Assembly (NCBI GenBank): GCA_963701995.1
Contig: OY969693.1
Coordinates: 868,001-932,000, forward strand
Direction of reading: 5' to 3'
DNA: 64,000 bases
From: Methanoflorens sp963701995
GTDB lineage: Archaea > Halobacteriota > Bog-38 > Methanoflorentales > Methanoflorentaceae
Made by a program: the position numbers and the translations under genes. The notes beneath the pieces are model-generated. The model was not told the DNA's origin. It was given only the letters and a program-made list of their open reading frames with translations, and did no database searches. Below are positions 1-8,966 of this stretch, in pieces; position 1 is the stretch's first letter; every line of letters starts with the position of its first letter.

Positions 1-1499
1 GCATCGTAACCAAGGCCTCGTACGAGATGCTCTATGTTATCGCTTCAGCATATCTTCTAAACCACCCGCTCTTGCTGATGGGGCCGACGTCTACGGGGAA
101 GAGCTTCTTGGTCAAGTGGCTAGCTGAGGCGCTGGGCAACCAACACGTCTCGTACACGCTCAACCCGTACATTTCTAAGTCAGAACTCATCGGCGGAATA
201 AAGCCAAACAAACAAGGCATCTTTGTCTGGCAGGACGGGATCATACTCACGGCAGCCAAGCGAGGCATGTGCCTCGTTCTCGAAGAGCTCAACCTCGCGA
301 CCTCTGAAGTCCTTGAGATACTGAATGACTACCTGATCACCGGCAAGTTTGTCTATTCAGAGAATGGCGATCAACGGGTTGTCGAGCCGTCAAACGAATT
401 CCGGCTGTTTGCTACGGCGAACCCATTGAGTTACGCACAACGAGAACGGCTTTCGTGGGTGTTTGTGTCAAGATTCAAAGTGCACTATCAACCCGAGCTG
501 AGCGAAGAAGACCTGATTGAGATTTTGAGCGGGCTGTTCGACATTCCCGCTTATTTGGCGTACTCTGTCGCGTTTTTCCACATTACGCTACAGGAACAGG
601 CGGACTCGAAAGTCATCGGCAAGGAGGAAAAAGAGCCGTACATATTCAGTTTGCGCGACTTGATACGGCTCGGGAGGCGATTAACGCCCTCTATAAAGGC
701 CAATACGCCCGAACCGGCGCTTTTGCAGCTCATCGCGAGAGAACTATCAGCTATTTACGTGGCACGCGTCCGAAACAGCAACGAACGGGAAGCTCTTATA
801 AAGCTTATCGACACGCTATTTGGCCTTAAAACTGAGAGCACGAGCATTGAGGATGTTCTTGCAATCCGTGCTGGGCAGTTGGAGCAGTGCTTAGCGGACT
901 TGTCGGTTACTCGCGGTCGGTACCTCATTCCCGGTCAAGAGGCGCACATTGTCCCGACCAAGACGCAGAGGTATACACTGGCGAGTGTTGTCAAAGCGCT
1001 CTTTTTCAATGAGCCGATTCTTTTGGTGGGCTACCCTGCTTCGGGCAAAACGACGTTGATACGCTACCTTGCACGGGAGAAGAAAACGGACCTCTACTAC
1101 GTTAACCTGTCATCAGACTCAGGTCTTGAGGAGCTCTTGGGTGGCTATACGCAAGGCCGCAGCGGCAAATGGCACTACAAGCGAGGACTGCTTTTTAAAG
1201 CTGTTAAGAAGGGCGCGTGGCTTTTGATTGACGAGGCAAACCTCAATCCTCTCTCTGAGTATCTCAACACGTTATTGGACTTCGGCTACGTTGCCGATGA
1301 AGAGGGGGCCCTTTTTAAACTACATCCCAATTTCAGGTTGTTCTTTTCGATCAATCCTCCTAAGATCCACCCGTCGCGAAACGTGCTCTCTCCCGCGCTG
1401 CGCACCAGGTTCAACGAGATTTGGATCGAGGAAATCACTGACGCAGCAGAACTATCGGAACTGGTCGAGAGCTGGAAGCACGGTCAATCGTCTATGTGA
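1..1499 (+). CDS. Tandem AAA+ ATPase of the dynein/midasin-like (AAA_5) type, 5' partial
   Basis: The reading frame is open to the left edge, so the true start is probably outside the window; the first in-frame ATG is at 27. The visible protein has two ATPase modules. The first has a Walker A GPTSTGKS close to the N-terminus and an acidic Walker B segment LVLEELN. The second, from about residue 310, has Walker A GYPASGKT and Walker B LLIDEANLN, with downstream 'SINPP' and 'SPALRTRFNEIW' segments typical of sensor and arginine-finger regions in AAA_5 proteins. Such proteins remodel or load partner complexes and are often followed by a VWA-domain protein, which is not seen here. The protein stops soon after the second module, so it may be shortened compared with long midasin-like relatives. 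The substrate is unknown. Confidence 0.8.
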   Translation, partial: IVTKASYEMLYVIASAYLLNHPLLLMGPTSTGKSFLVKWLAEALGNQHVSYTLNPYISKSELIGGIKPNKQGIFVWQDGIILTAAKRGMCLVLEELNLATSEVLEILNDYLITGKFVYSENGDQRVVEPSNEFRLFATANPLSYAQRERLSWVFVSRFKVHYQPELSEEDLIEILSGLFDIPAYLAYSVAFFHITLQEQADSKVIGKEEKEPYIFSLRDLIRLGRRLTPSIKANTPEPALLQLIARELSAIYVARVRNSNEREALIKLIDTLFGLKTESTSIEDVLAIRAGQLEQCLADLSVTRGRYLIPGQEAHIVPTKTQRYTLASVVKALFFNEPILLVGYPASGKTTLIRYLAREKKTDLYYVNLSSDSGLEELLGGYTQGRSGKWHYKRGLLFKAVKKGAWLLIDEANLNPLSEYLNTLLDFGYVADEEGALFKLHPNFRLFFSINPPKIHPSRNVLSPALRTRFNEIWIEEITDAAELSELVESWKHGQSSM

Positions 1500-1706
1500 G
1501 AACAAGAGGCCGTTTGTCGGGGTTTGCACTAGTCGAACCCGTGCTAAGACGGTAGTGGGAGGTCTGTGCGCGACGTGCGTTGGCTGATCTCTTAGTGGGT
1601 GCTTCGGCGTGCGGTGCCTGGCGTGTACGGCCTGAACGCGGCGCGAGTTTAATTTTCGCTGGCGGTCAGTTCTCCGATGCGCGGGGGCCTTCCCTGTCGC
1701 AATAAC

Positions 1707-1715
1707 TCTTAAGTA
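1707..1715 (+). promoter_or_regulatory. TATA-like box for the 1738 gene
   Basis: The sequence TCTTAAGTA is centred about 26 bases before the ATG at 1738. That is the usual archaeal distance from TATA box to transcription start, so the mRNA would be nearly leaderless. No ribosome binding site is visible before the ATG, which agrees. Confidence 0.45.
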
Positions 1716-1737
1716 GCCGCCCAGTCACGTTCAGGTA

Positions 1738-2295
1738 ATGACTGAAATAGCGCTCATCTGGGATCGGCCGCTTCTTTTTGAGAAGCTCTTTGTGGAATAC
1801 GGCTTCGCGTGCGAGCGCGTCTCTCCATTGCAGATTGGCAGCGCGTACTCGCCCAAGTTCGAGGTAGCAATACTCCCTGTCGGCTTTGGCAATCCCGCTT
1901 ACAGCACCGTTGCAAAATCAGTGAAAAGCGTGGGAACGCCGCTCCGCCAGTTCGTGCGAAAGGGGGGCTCATTGGTCGCGTTCAGTCCTTACGTGGACGA
2001 CTACGACTTCAGCTGGCTTGGGCTTCCGTGCAAGTTCAGGCTGCTCGTGCGAGATGAGCTCGTGAAAATAGCTATCAGGAGGGAACATCCGGCCATACAG
2101 ATCGTCGATGTCCTTGAAGCCCACACGGATGGCTACTTGACCGGCGCGAGTGAACACGACGTGGTGCTAGAGGCAGAAGACGGTGCCGTTTTGACGGTGA
2201 CGTCGTCAGACAAAGGGCGCTTCATACTGTCGACGATTCACGAGTTTCCAGCGCGGCGATTCATCGCCTGGGCTCTCGAATCAGCGCGAGCATAG
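1738..2295 (+). CDS. Uncharacterised 185-residue protein with a glutamine-amidotransferase-like fold pattern
   Basis: I do not recognise a named family with confidence. The N-terminal half has an alternating strand-helix pattern and the segment FVRKGGSLVAFSP. This resembles the GG-strand step of class I glutamine amidotransferase-like or ThuA-like folds, but no catalytic Cys-His pair stands out. There is no signal peptide or membrane segment, so it should be cytoplasmic. The ATG is chosen because a TATA-like box lies 26 bases upstream. It ends 20 bases before the convergent transglutaminase-like gene. Function is open. Confidence 0.7.
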   Translation: MTEIALIWDRPLLFEKLFVEYGFACERVSPLQIGSAYSPKFEVAILPVGFGNPAYSTVAKSVKSVGTPLRQFVRKGGSLVAFSPYVDDYDFSWLGLPCKFRLLVRDELVKIAIRREHPAIQIVDVLEAHTDGYLTGASEHDVVLEAEDGAVLTVTSSDKGRFILSTIHEFPARRFIAWALESARA

Positions 2296-2314
2296 CCCGA
2301 AACAGACGTCGTTT

Positions 2315-3484
2315 CTAACGGCGTCGCCTGCTGGCGAGCAAGAATCCGAAACTCGCTGCCACACCGACAGCGACTATGCTCGGCACCGCCAGCTGACTCA
2401 CGAGCTTTTCGCTGTCAAACGTATTGATACGATCGTTAACCACGCCGCCGTGTGCCATCTCCTGAGACATGACTACCTGGCTCGCGGCAGCTGACGTGTT
2501 GATCACGTGCAATGTCGAAGTATCGCGCGTGAGGGTCGCGTCTAAGGATTCGTTGATGGCTACCCGCCCAGTGTCACCTGTAGTGTACGTGTAAATCAGC
2601 TTATCTGGAAGGCCGCTTGAGTCAGTGCCTACAGATTCTCGCACGTGATGATCGTCAACAAAGCCCAGCGTTTGTTGTGGTTCGTAGGGCACCCATCCTA
2701 CGTCAGGATAGTACACCTCGATCCAAGCGTGCGGCCCGGCGCTCCAACGATAGCCGTACGTCGATATGTAGCTATTTACTGTGATGTCTCCCCCCACCAG
2801 ATAGCCGCTCACGTAGCGCGCTGGAATTCCGACGCTCCGCAGCAGCGCCAGTGACAGCTGCGCGTAGTTCTCGCACGTTCCCCGCTTATTGTAAAAGGTC
2901 CAAGCCGCGTCGTGGTTCGTCGCGCCAGAGTCATATTTGAGATTATCATGCACCCACAGCATTATGGACGTGACTGCGGCACTCTCGTAGTGAGCGTTGC
3001 TGATAAGGGTTTCCGCGGTTTTTTTGATGGCTGAGTTGTTTGATTGCACGTATTTCGAAGGTGCGAGGTATTCGCTAGCGCTCTGATCGGAAGAACTGAG
3101 CCTGATCGGTAGCTGTGATTCCGAATTCAGCCCCTCAACGCTCACATCAATAGTCAAATTCGCCGCTATCGTGTAGCTCAATCTTGGCGGCGGGTTTAGC
3201 CACGTGGCAGTAGTCCCGCCGTTCGTAGTAGCTACCTCGTCGGGTTTCCGGCTATATGAAATGCTGAATGACGGTCCTCGCTGCGAGTATGCGAAGAGAC
3301 TCGCATTCAGCGCCGTTGGAAGCTGCACCACTACCTTCTGAGTTCCTTCAGGGACGATGATGTCGCGCGTCGTGGTATAGTGCACAGTGCTCGCCATGGT
3401 GCCTTGGCAAATCAGGGCGTCTCCCGATCCTTGCAGTGGCACTAAAAAAGCAATCGCAATGAGCGCGCAAACAATGGTTTTCAT
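2315..3484 (-). CDS. Secreted, membrane-anchored transglutaminase-like (TGc) protein
   Basis: The protein starts with a signal peptide (MKTIVCALIAIAFLVPLQG) and ends with a hydrophobic segment followed by Arg residues, so the body should lie outside the cell, anchored at the C-terminus. The core has the transglutaminase-like pattern: RGTCENYAQLSLALLRSVGIP around the catalytic Cys, then GPHAWIEVYY with the His. Where the third triad residue is normally Asp, the sequence reads WVPYEPQQ, so Glu may replace it. In archaea such proteins are usually thought to act as proteases or cross-linkers at the cell surface. A GTG start at 3520 is possible, but the ATG at 3484 puts the signal peptide at the very N-terminus. 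A TATA-like box lies near 3540-3545. Confidence 0.82.
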   Translation of the reverse strand: MKTIVCALIAIAFLVPLQGSGDALICQGTMASTVHYTTTRDIIVPEGTQKVVVQLPTALNASLFAYSQRGPSFSISYSRKPDEVATTNGGTTATWLNPPPRLSYTIAANLTIDVSVEGLNSESQLPIRLSSSDQSASEYLAPSKYVQSNNSAIKKTAETLISNAHYESAAVTSIMLWVHDNLKYDSGATNHDAAWTFYNKRGTCENYAQLSLALLRSVGIPARYVSGYLVGGDITVNSYISTYGYRWSAGPHAWIEVYYPDVGWVPYEPQQTLGFVDDHHVRESVGTDSSGLPDKLIYTYTTGDTGRVAINESLDATLTRDTSTLHVINTSAAASQVVMSQEMAHGGVVNDRINTFDSEKLVSQLAVPSIVAVGVAASFGFLLASRRRR

Positions 3485-3801
3485 GTGGAAGCAGGACGTC
3501 ACGACGACAGCGTGGTACACGCATAATTTGTTTTCTCGTATTAAAGGTTAGGGCAACACGGCTCGTCTCTCTGGTGTTGCTCCGTGTAAGCGAGTTGAAA
3601 GCAGTTATTTGACCGCGTGCGGCATCAGTGCCCAGAACAGACTTGACACATCATAGATACGTCCGCCGTTCACTGCGCATGATTTGGAAAATTATTTAAG
3701 CCTCCACTTTCGATTTTGTTCGTGGTCGCGATCCGCGTCATCTTTTCGGTTGGATCGGTTTTGCCGGCAGACGCGGGCACTCCCGTATCATTGAGGTTAC
3801 T

Positions 3802-6087
3802 ATGAAAATAAAACTGGCATCGCTCGTTTTTGTTGCTATATTACTGGCCTGCTCTTGCAGCGGAATCATCGCCGTCACGCACACTGAAGTGGTTTCTGGC
3901 GCGACTAGTGTCTCAGCACAGACCGCGCCACAATCTGCCCCCCTTAATCCAGCATTTGTCAAGTACCAACAGCGTTTGTCCGCTGCCAACTCCCAGACAG
4001 GCACAAGCGCGCCAGCGAGCTCCGGTTTCGTTCCGCCTCCGATCAACTTGACGCAACTCAAAGGGCAATCGATCCGAAGCGCTCTTGTCGGTTCCGCGAG
4101 TCTACCGGCGTCTTATGATCTGCGCACGTTGAACAAGCTTACCTCGGTGAAGGATCAAGGATCGTGTGGTGATTGTTGGGCCTTCGGCGCGTACGCTTCG
4201 TTAGAATCATATCTGCGACCGAGCGAGACCTGGGACTTTTCCGAAAGCCACATGAACAACAACCACGGTTTCGATATCCCACCCTGCGCTGGCGGCAACG
4301 ACTTCATGGCGACGGCCTACCTGGCACGGTGGAGTGGGCCGGTCAATGAGGGGTCAAACGGCCCAGTTCAGAAGCACGTGCAAAACGTCTACTTCATTCC
4401 TGACAGGGCCAGCTCCACTGACAACGCCAATATCAAATCTGCTATCATGACGTATGGTGCAGTTTATACGCAGACGTACATCGCGCCGTCGTATACTCCC
4501 CCTTACTACAACCCTTCGACCCACGCTTATTACGATCCGTACACAACAGCGGTGGATCACGGGGTTGCGATCGTCGGGTGGAACGACAATTACGCCGCAG
4601 GCAACTTTATCCCGTCGCCGCCCGGGAATGGGGCGTGGATTGTGAAAAACAGCTGGGGTACAGGCTGGGGCGACAACGGATACTACTACGTGTCATATTA
4701 CGATGCGAACATCGGCCAATACAACGCAGCGTTCACTGCACGACCGACGACGAACTACAACAACATTTACCAGTACGACCCGTTAGGGGCCACGGACAGC
4801 TTCGGTCAAGGTTCGCGTTCGGAATGGGGGGCCAACGTCTTCACGGCTCAAGCCTCCGAAAGTCTTGCCGCAGTCAGTTTCTACACGTTCAGTCTGAACG
4901 CGCCGTATGACGTCTACGTGTACACAGACCCCACTTCGGGGCCGATCAGCACGTCGGGGCCTGTCGGACACGTGTCAGGGGCGCTAGCCCTCCCGGGTTA
5001 TCATACTATCTCGCTCACTTCGGGCATCCCATTACGAGCGGGGCAAAAGTTTTCGGTCGTCGTGAAGTTCACTTCAACGAGTAGCTATGAGGACTATAAT
5101 TATCCTGTGCCGATAGAGAGCCCTATTGCTGGCTATAGCAGCCAAGCGACAGCTCAAGCTGGCCAAAGTTACTATCACGCGGATGATGGCAGCTGGCAGA
5201 GCAGTACATGGACGGATATGACTTCTTCCAGCGCCAACACCAACATCTGCATAAAGGCGTTTACAGCGCCCTGGACCTCTCTCGGCGGGCAGATTCCTGC
5301 CGGTACATCACCGGCGGCCTGCTCATGGGGCGCAGGTCGTCTCGACCTCTTTGTACAAGGTACGAACGGCGCCCTGTACCATAAATGGTATACCGGCAGC
5401 ACGTGGTCCGGCTGGGAAAACCTCGGCGGGGTTCTGACCTCGTCACCCGCTGCGACGTCACCGGGTAATGGTGTGATCGACGTCTTTGTGCGCGGCACCA
5501 ACGGCGCCCTCTATGAGAAGACTACCACGGATGGAGGGAAGACCTGGTCCTCCTGGATCCCCCTCGGCGGGCAGATTCCTGCCGGTACATCACCGGCGGC
5601 CTGCTCATGGGGCGCAGGTCGTCTCGACCTCTTTGTACAGGGCACGAACGGCGCCCTGTACCATAAATGGTATACCGGCAGCACGTGGTCCGGCTGGGAA
5701 AACCTCGGCGGGGTTCTGACCTCGTCACCCGCTGCGACGTCACCGGCCAGTAGTAGAATCGACGTCTTTGTCCGCGGCACCAACGGCGCCCCGTATCAGC
5801 GCTCGTGGACTGGAAGCTGGTCCAGTTGGACCTCTCTCGGCGGGCAGATTCCTGCCGGTACATCACCGGCGGCCTGCTCATGGGGCGCAGGTCGTCTCGA
5901 CCTCTTTGTACAGGGCACGAACGGCGCCCTGTACCATAAATGGTATACCGGCAGCACGTGGTCCGGCTGGGAAAACCTCGGCGGGAAACTAACCTCCTCA
6001 CCGGCAGCAGCCGCAGCGCCGGGTAGTAGTAGAATCGACGTCTTTGTCCGCGGCGGGAACGGCGCCATCTGGCAGAAGACCCTATAA
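3802..6087 (+). CDS. Secreted papain-family (C1A) cysteine protease with lectin-like beta-propeller repeats
   Basis: The 761-residue protein has an N-terminal signal sequence; the segment LLACSCSG could also be a lipobox. The C1A protease domain covers about residues 100-320: QGSCGDCWAFGA with catalytic C125, VDHGVAIVGW with H253 and VKNSWGTGWG with N283. A beta-rich linker domain follows (about 330-490). The C-terminus is three tandem units, 494-587, 588-678 and 679-761, each with two bladed half-repeats of the type LDLFVQGTNGALYHKW. This pattern resembles fucolectin/PLL-like propellers and probably binds glycans. The start has a GAGGT ribosome binding site 4 bases away. It probably cleaves proteins outside the cell, held to a surface by the propeller. 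The repeats are almost identical at DNA level (see separate entry). Confidence 0.88.
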   Translation: MKIKLASLVFVAILLACSCSGIIAVTHTEVVSGATSVSAQTAPQSAPLNPAFVKYQQRLSAANSQTGTSAPASSGFVPPPINLTQLKGQSIRSALVGSASLPASYDLRTLNKLTSVKDQGSCGDCWAFGAYASLESYLRPSETWDFSESHMNNNHGFDIPPCAGGNDFMATAYLARWSGPVNEGSNGPVQKHVQNVYFIPDRASSTDNANIKSAIMTYGAVYTQTYIAPSYTPPYYNPSTHAYYDPYTTAVDHGVAIVGWNDNYAAGNFIPSPPGNGAWIVKNSWGTGWGDNGYYYVSYYDANIGQYNAAFTARPTTNYNNIYQYDPLGATDSFGQGSRSEWGANVFTAQASESLAAVSFYTFSLNAPYDVYVYTDPTSGPISTSGPVGHVSGALALPGYHTISLTSGIPLRAGQKFSVVVKFTSTSSYEDYNYPVPIESPIAGYSSQATAQAGQSYYHADDGSWQSSTWTDMTSSSANTNICIKAFTAPWTSLGGQIPAGTSPAACSWGAGRLDLFVQGTNGALYHKWYTGSTWSGWENLGGVLTSSPAATSPGNGVIDVFVRGTNGALYEKTTTDGGKTWSSWIPLGGQIPAGTSPAACSWGAGRLDLFVQGTNGALYHKWYTGSTWSGWENLGGVLTSSPAATSPASSRIDVFVRGTNGAPYQRSWTGSWSSWTSLGGQIPAGTSPAACSWGAGRLDLFVQGTNGALYHKWYTGSTWSGWENLGGKLTSSPAAAAAPGSSRIDVFVRGGNGAIWQKTL
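5281..6087 (+). repeat. Three near-identical in-frame repeats inside the protease gene
   Basis: Repeat units begin at 5281, 5563 and 5836, giving periods of 282 and 273 bases. The first roughly 145 bases of units 2 and 3 appear identical, and unit 1 differs from them by about two bases in that stretch. The second halves of the units are more divergent. The identity at DNA level points to recent duplication or gene conversion. Confidence 0.9.
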
Positions 6088-6528
6088 CAAGGGAGACCCA
6101 GCTGGCCGTAAGTCACGCTATCACAACGTGTCCATATAGGTAGTACGCTACCCGCTCTAGGCTCTAATATGGTCCACTCTCAGGGATCCGAGCCGCCCGG
6201 CACGACGAGATACACCGACGCCAAACGCAAGAGTGCGTTCACAGAAGTGAGCGCCAGACGGCAACCGCCCCTACTTCGCCACCTCCGCCCGTGACACGTA
6301 GCATAAGGCAGCGACGAGCGCGGTCGCGACGATAAGCGTGCTTTAGTCTATCGATCTAGATCGTGCACTTATTCACCGACAAGAGTTCAAGCAGCCTCGG
6401 TCTTTTTTTTTGCGGGCCGCGATTCTGAGCCTAGCTGAACGATCGTCGGGGCGCCCAACATACAAATTTAGGTAAACTAAAAAAAAGCGTCCGGAGCTTA
6501 ACAACAATTAGTAGTGAGGCCGTTCAGC
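6088..6528. other. Intergenic stretch with a T-tract and a short palindrome
   Basis: No gene is evident. Two details stand out: a perfect 12-base palindrome CGATCTAGATCG at 6352-6363 and a run of nine T at 6403-6411. The T-run could end transcription of the protease gene about 320 bases after its stop codon. Confidence 0.5.
6403..6411 (+). terminator. T-run, possible archaeal terminator
   Basis: Nine consecutive T residues lie on the plus strand downstream of the protease gene. Archaeal RNA polymerase can terminate at T-rich tracts without a hairpin. The long distance from the stop codon lowers confidence. Confidence 0.35.
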
Positions 6529-6789
6529 TCAGGCAATAATCCCAAGCACGAACAATAGTATTACAAGCAAAGCTCCGGGTATCCCAGCCAAGGCACAAAT
6601 AATTATGGTAATCAGGTTTATGGGTACCGGAAGTCCAATGAAGTTCGCCAAAGCCAGAACGATGATACCGAGTATAGAATTCACTGCCAAGTACTTTCCA
6701 TATCTGGCCCCTAGCTTGACCAGAATGTACAGCACAATCAGGACCAGAATGGCTACGAAGAGTAATCCTATCGCAGTAGTGACGTCCAT
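6529..6789 (-). CDS. BofA-family small integral membrane protein
   Basis: The 86-residue protein is almost wholly hydrophobic, with about three membrane segments. The middle and end (NSILGIIVLALAN, then PINLITIIICALAGIPGALL) match the pattern of the pro-sigmaK processing inhibitor BofA family, which is widespread in archaea without sigma factors. Its archaeal role is unknown. The ATG is preceded by AGGGG, a good ribosome binding site. It stands alone, with the lysine exporter-like gene next on the same strand after some 230 bases. Confidence 0.8.
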   Translation of the reverse strand: MDVTTAIGLLFVAILVLIVLYILVKLGARYGKYLAVNSILGIIVLALANFIGLPVPINLITIIICALAGIPGALLVILLFVLGIIA

Positions 6790-7016
6790 CAGCCCCTTTT
6801 ACGTAGTCAGAGAGAAATAGTTTTCGTTAGCGGCTTTTTGGTTGAAAGATGGAATGACATTAGATTGGAAGCAGCGAGTGCTATCTAGGCAGCGAGGGAA
6901 CCGGGCAGACCTACAGTGCCGCTAATTCTCGCGCAAAGCGGTGTATTGACACCCGCGCCCTCGCGCGTTGATGCCGACGTTGCCAGCAAACAGTGGCGTT
7001 GAGTGTCCCTCAGCAA

Positions 7017-7667
7017 TTAAATGTTTATGAATCCATTGTACACAAAACCTAGCCCAAGTATGGACAAGAAAACGCCACAACTTATGAGAACGATTCGATA
7101 GGCTTTGTCACCAGCAATGGCGGCTCCTCTGTCGGTACAGATGGAAACGAATCCGTACCACGAGAAATCTGAGGCCCAGTGACCAATAAGGAACGCAGCC
7201 AGCCCAACTAATCCGGCGAGTCTCAGACCCTCGAACACAAACGCCGCTCCGACCGTAAACCACCACAAGAAGAAGAATGGATTCGACAAGCTGGTTATTA
7301 TGCCGCCGTAGATAGGCCCGTATGCAAGCGTTCGTTTTTCAGCAGTCGTCTGGACGGAGGCGTTCCCTTGACCACTTTTTATCAGATTAATGCCCATGAA
7401 CACAAGAAATGCCCCACCAATAACGCAAATCGCAATAAATGGCGCTTTTAGTCCTATAAGCTGGCTCAGGCCTAGAGCGAGAAGCACGACCATCGCAGTC
7501 TCAGCTGCGACGTGACCGAAAACCACACTCGTTCCGGCCTTGTAACCATTTTTGAATGATTCGGTTATTGAGACCGTAAGCATTGGGCCCGGCACGATAG
7601 CGCCAGAGAAACCTACCAGAAAAGCCGTGAAACCAAAAGCGAGGAGTTCGACTGTCGTGTAGCTCAC
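7017..7667 (-). CDS. LysE-family amino acid/metabolite exporter
   Basis: The 216-residue membrane protein begins with the family pattern AIVPGPMLTVSITES in the first segment, followed by about five further hydrophobic segments. That is the size and layout of LysE/RhtB translocators, which export amino acids by proton exchange. The start is GTG at 7667, with GGATAGG just upstream. The substrate cannot be told from sequence. Confidence 0.85.
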   Translation of the reverse strand: MSYTTVELLAFGFTAFLVGFSGAIVPGPMLTVSITESFKNGYKAGTSVVFGHVAAETAMVVLLALGLSQLIGLKAPFIAICVIGGAFLVFMGINLIKSGQGNASVQTTAEKRTLAYGPIYGGIITSLSNPFFFLWWFTVGAAFVFEGLRLAGLVGLAAFLIGHWASDFSWYGFVSICTDRGAAIAGDKAYRIVLISCGVFLSILGLGFVYNGFINI

Positions 7668-7950
7668 CTATCCGGTGTTTGTTCGACCATTTGTCCTCGG
7701 AGCGTTTTTGGACATGTCGAAGGTTACGGTAGTTGTTTACACAATACTTATATGATTCTTGTTTTACCGGGCAATAGTGCTTCGCATGCTATCTAAGCAA
7801 GCTTTCTGGATCTGCTTTTTTAGCTCTTTGTCAAGAACCGGTTAAAAGGCGACAGCAAGTCTAGTACACTGAGAGGAACCAGCGAAAACACAAGCTACTG
7901 ATCAAAGTCGACTTGCTTCCGTTTTTTAATTCTCTGTCGTGGAGTATAGC

Positions 7951-8469
7951 CTATCGACTAGGAACACGCGAACCTTCTAGGCTAAAGAATTCGTAATTCG
8001 AGGTAACATACAGGTGCCCAGCCTTTTGGGGCTCACCACGTGTCGCTACGACTTCTCCGACAAATACCGTATGGTCCCCTGTCTCGAACTGCCCGACTAC
8101 TTTACACTCAAACGCCACGGTCGCTCCTTCAATCGTCGGCACCTGCACCGCGACAGAGTCGATCAGCGTGAGCCCCGCCTCTTTGATCTTATCGGTATCT
8201 CGTCCCGATCTCGTGCCGCAAAACCACGCGGCTTCCGCCTGTCCTGCACTTGGATAGTGGACTACGAACTCCTTGTGAAAGTCAATTCCCGCGTGCGAAT
8301 AGCGCGAATGATCAATGGAGATCATCAACAAGAAAGGGTCTAACGAGGTGCGGGTCACCCACGATACGCCAAGTGCATTCGGTCTTCCGTTCGCGTCGAG
8401 CGACGTTACGAGGCTATAGATCATTGGCGCAGCGAGCGCAACGCCCTGATTTGGGGTCAGTGTTTGCAT
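7951..8469 (-). CDS. Flavin reductase-like FMN-binding protein
   Basis: The 172-residue protein matches the flavin reductase-like domain. It has PMIYSLVTSLDANGRPNALG near the N-terminus, then a central FVVHYPS segment and a C-terminal GHLYVTSNYEFF segment. The family binds FMN and reduces flavins or acts as a flavoredoxin-type electron carrier; in methanogens several members exist without assigned partners. The ATG at 8469 has a strong GAGGAG ribosome binding site. No partner enzyme is adjacent. Confidence 0.85.
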   Translation of the reverse strand: MQTLTPNQGVALAAPMIYSLVTSLDANGRPNALGVSWVTRTSLDPFLLMISIDHSRYSHAGIDFHKEFVVHYPSAGQAEAAWFCGTRSGRDTDKIKEAGLTLIDSVAVQVPTIEGATVAFECKVVGQFETGDHTVFVGEVVATRGEPQKAGHLYVTSNYEFFSLEGSRVPSR

Positions 8470-8622
8470 GCTTCAGCTCCTCACGATGAATATGGCGTCT
8501 CTGGCTTATGAGGTCTTCCGTCTGCTGACGTGCTGTGATCTCCATTTCATACAACTTGATGATTCCGACAACGGGTTGCGATGGGAAGGGTAAAGCAATA
8601 ATTGTTTACAACGCTTTAACAG

Positions 8623-8856
8623 ATGGTGATAGGAATGAACGTTCCTGATACGCTTGACAATGCAGACCTATGTCTCTGTTCGAGTTGTCCGACCCGAAAT
8701 GACTGCATGAAGCAACAGGAGCAGAGGTTGTTCTGCGCTCGCGGAAAAACAGACTGCAACCTTGCGCGTAAAGGGTGTTTCTGCGGCGGATGTCCGCTTG
8801 AAAACGAATACCAGTTTTCTGGACTCTATTTCTGCGAATTAGGTGGAGTCCGATAG
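8623..8856 (+). CDS. Small Cys-rich DUF2769-type protein
   Basis: This 77-residue protein has about ten Cys residues in the motifs LCSSCPT, CMKQQ, FCARGKTDC and GCFCGGCPLENEYQ. The arrangement matches the DUF2769 proteins seen mainly in methanogens and anaerobes, presumably a metal or Fe-S binding module. No function is established. Either the ATG at 8623 or the one at 8635 may be the start. It is divergent from the flavin reductase gene and the TATA-like region between them may serve both. Confidence 0.75.
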   Translation: MVIGMNVPDTLDNADLCLCSSCPTRNDCMKQQEQRLFCARGKTDCNLARKGCFCGGCPLENEYQFSGLYFCELGGVR

Positions 8857-8966
8857 GTATCGCATAACGCACGTGACTGCCTCTGATAAGCCTCGATCGG
8901 CCCGCGTGAGCGTGTTGGAGTGCTGCACAGCCCCCTGTGCAGTTTGGCAGGTTAGAAGATAGGACG

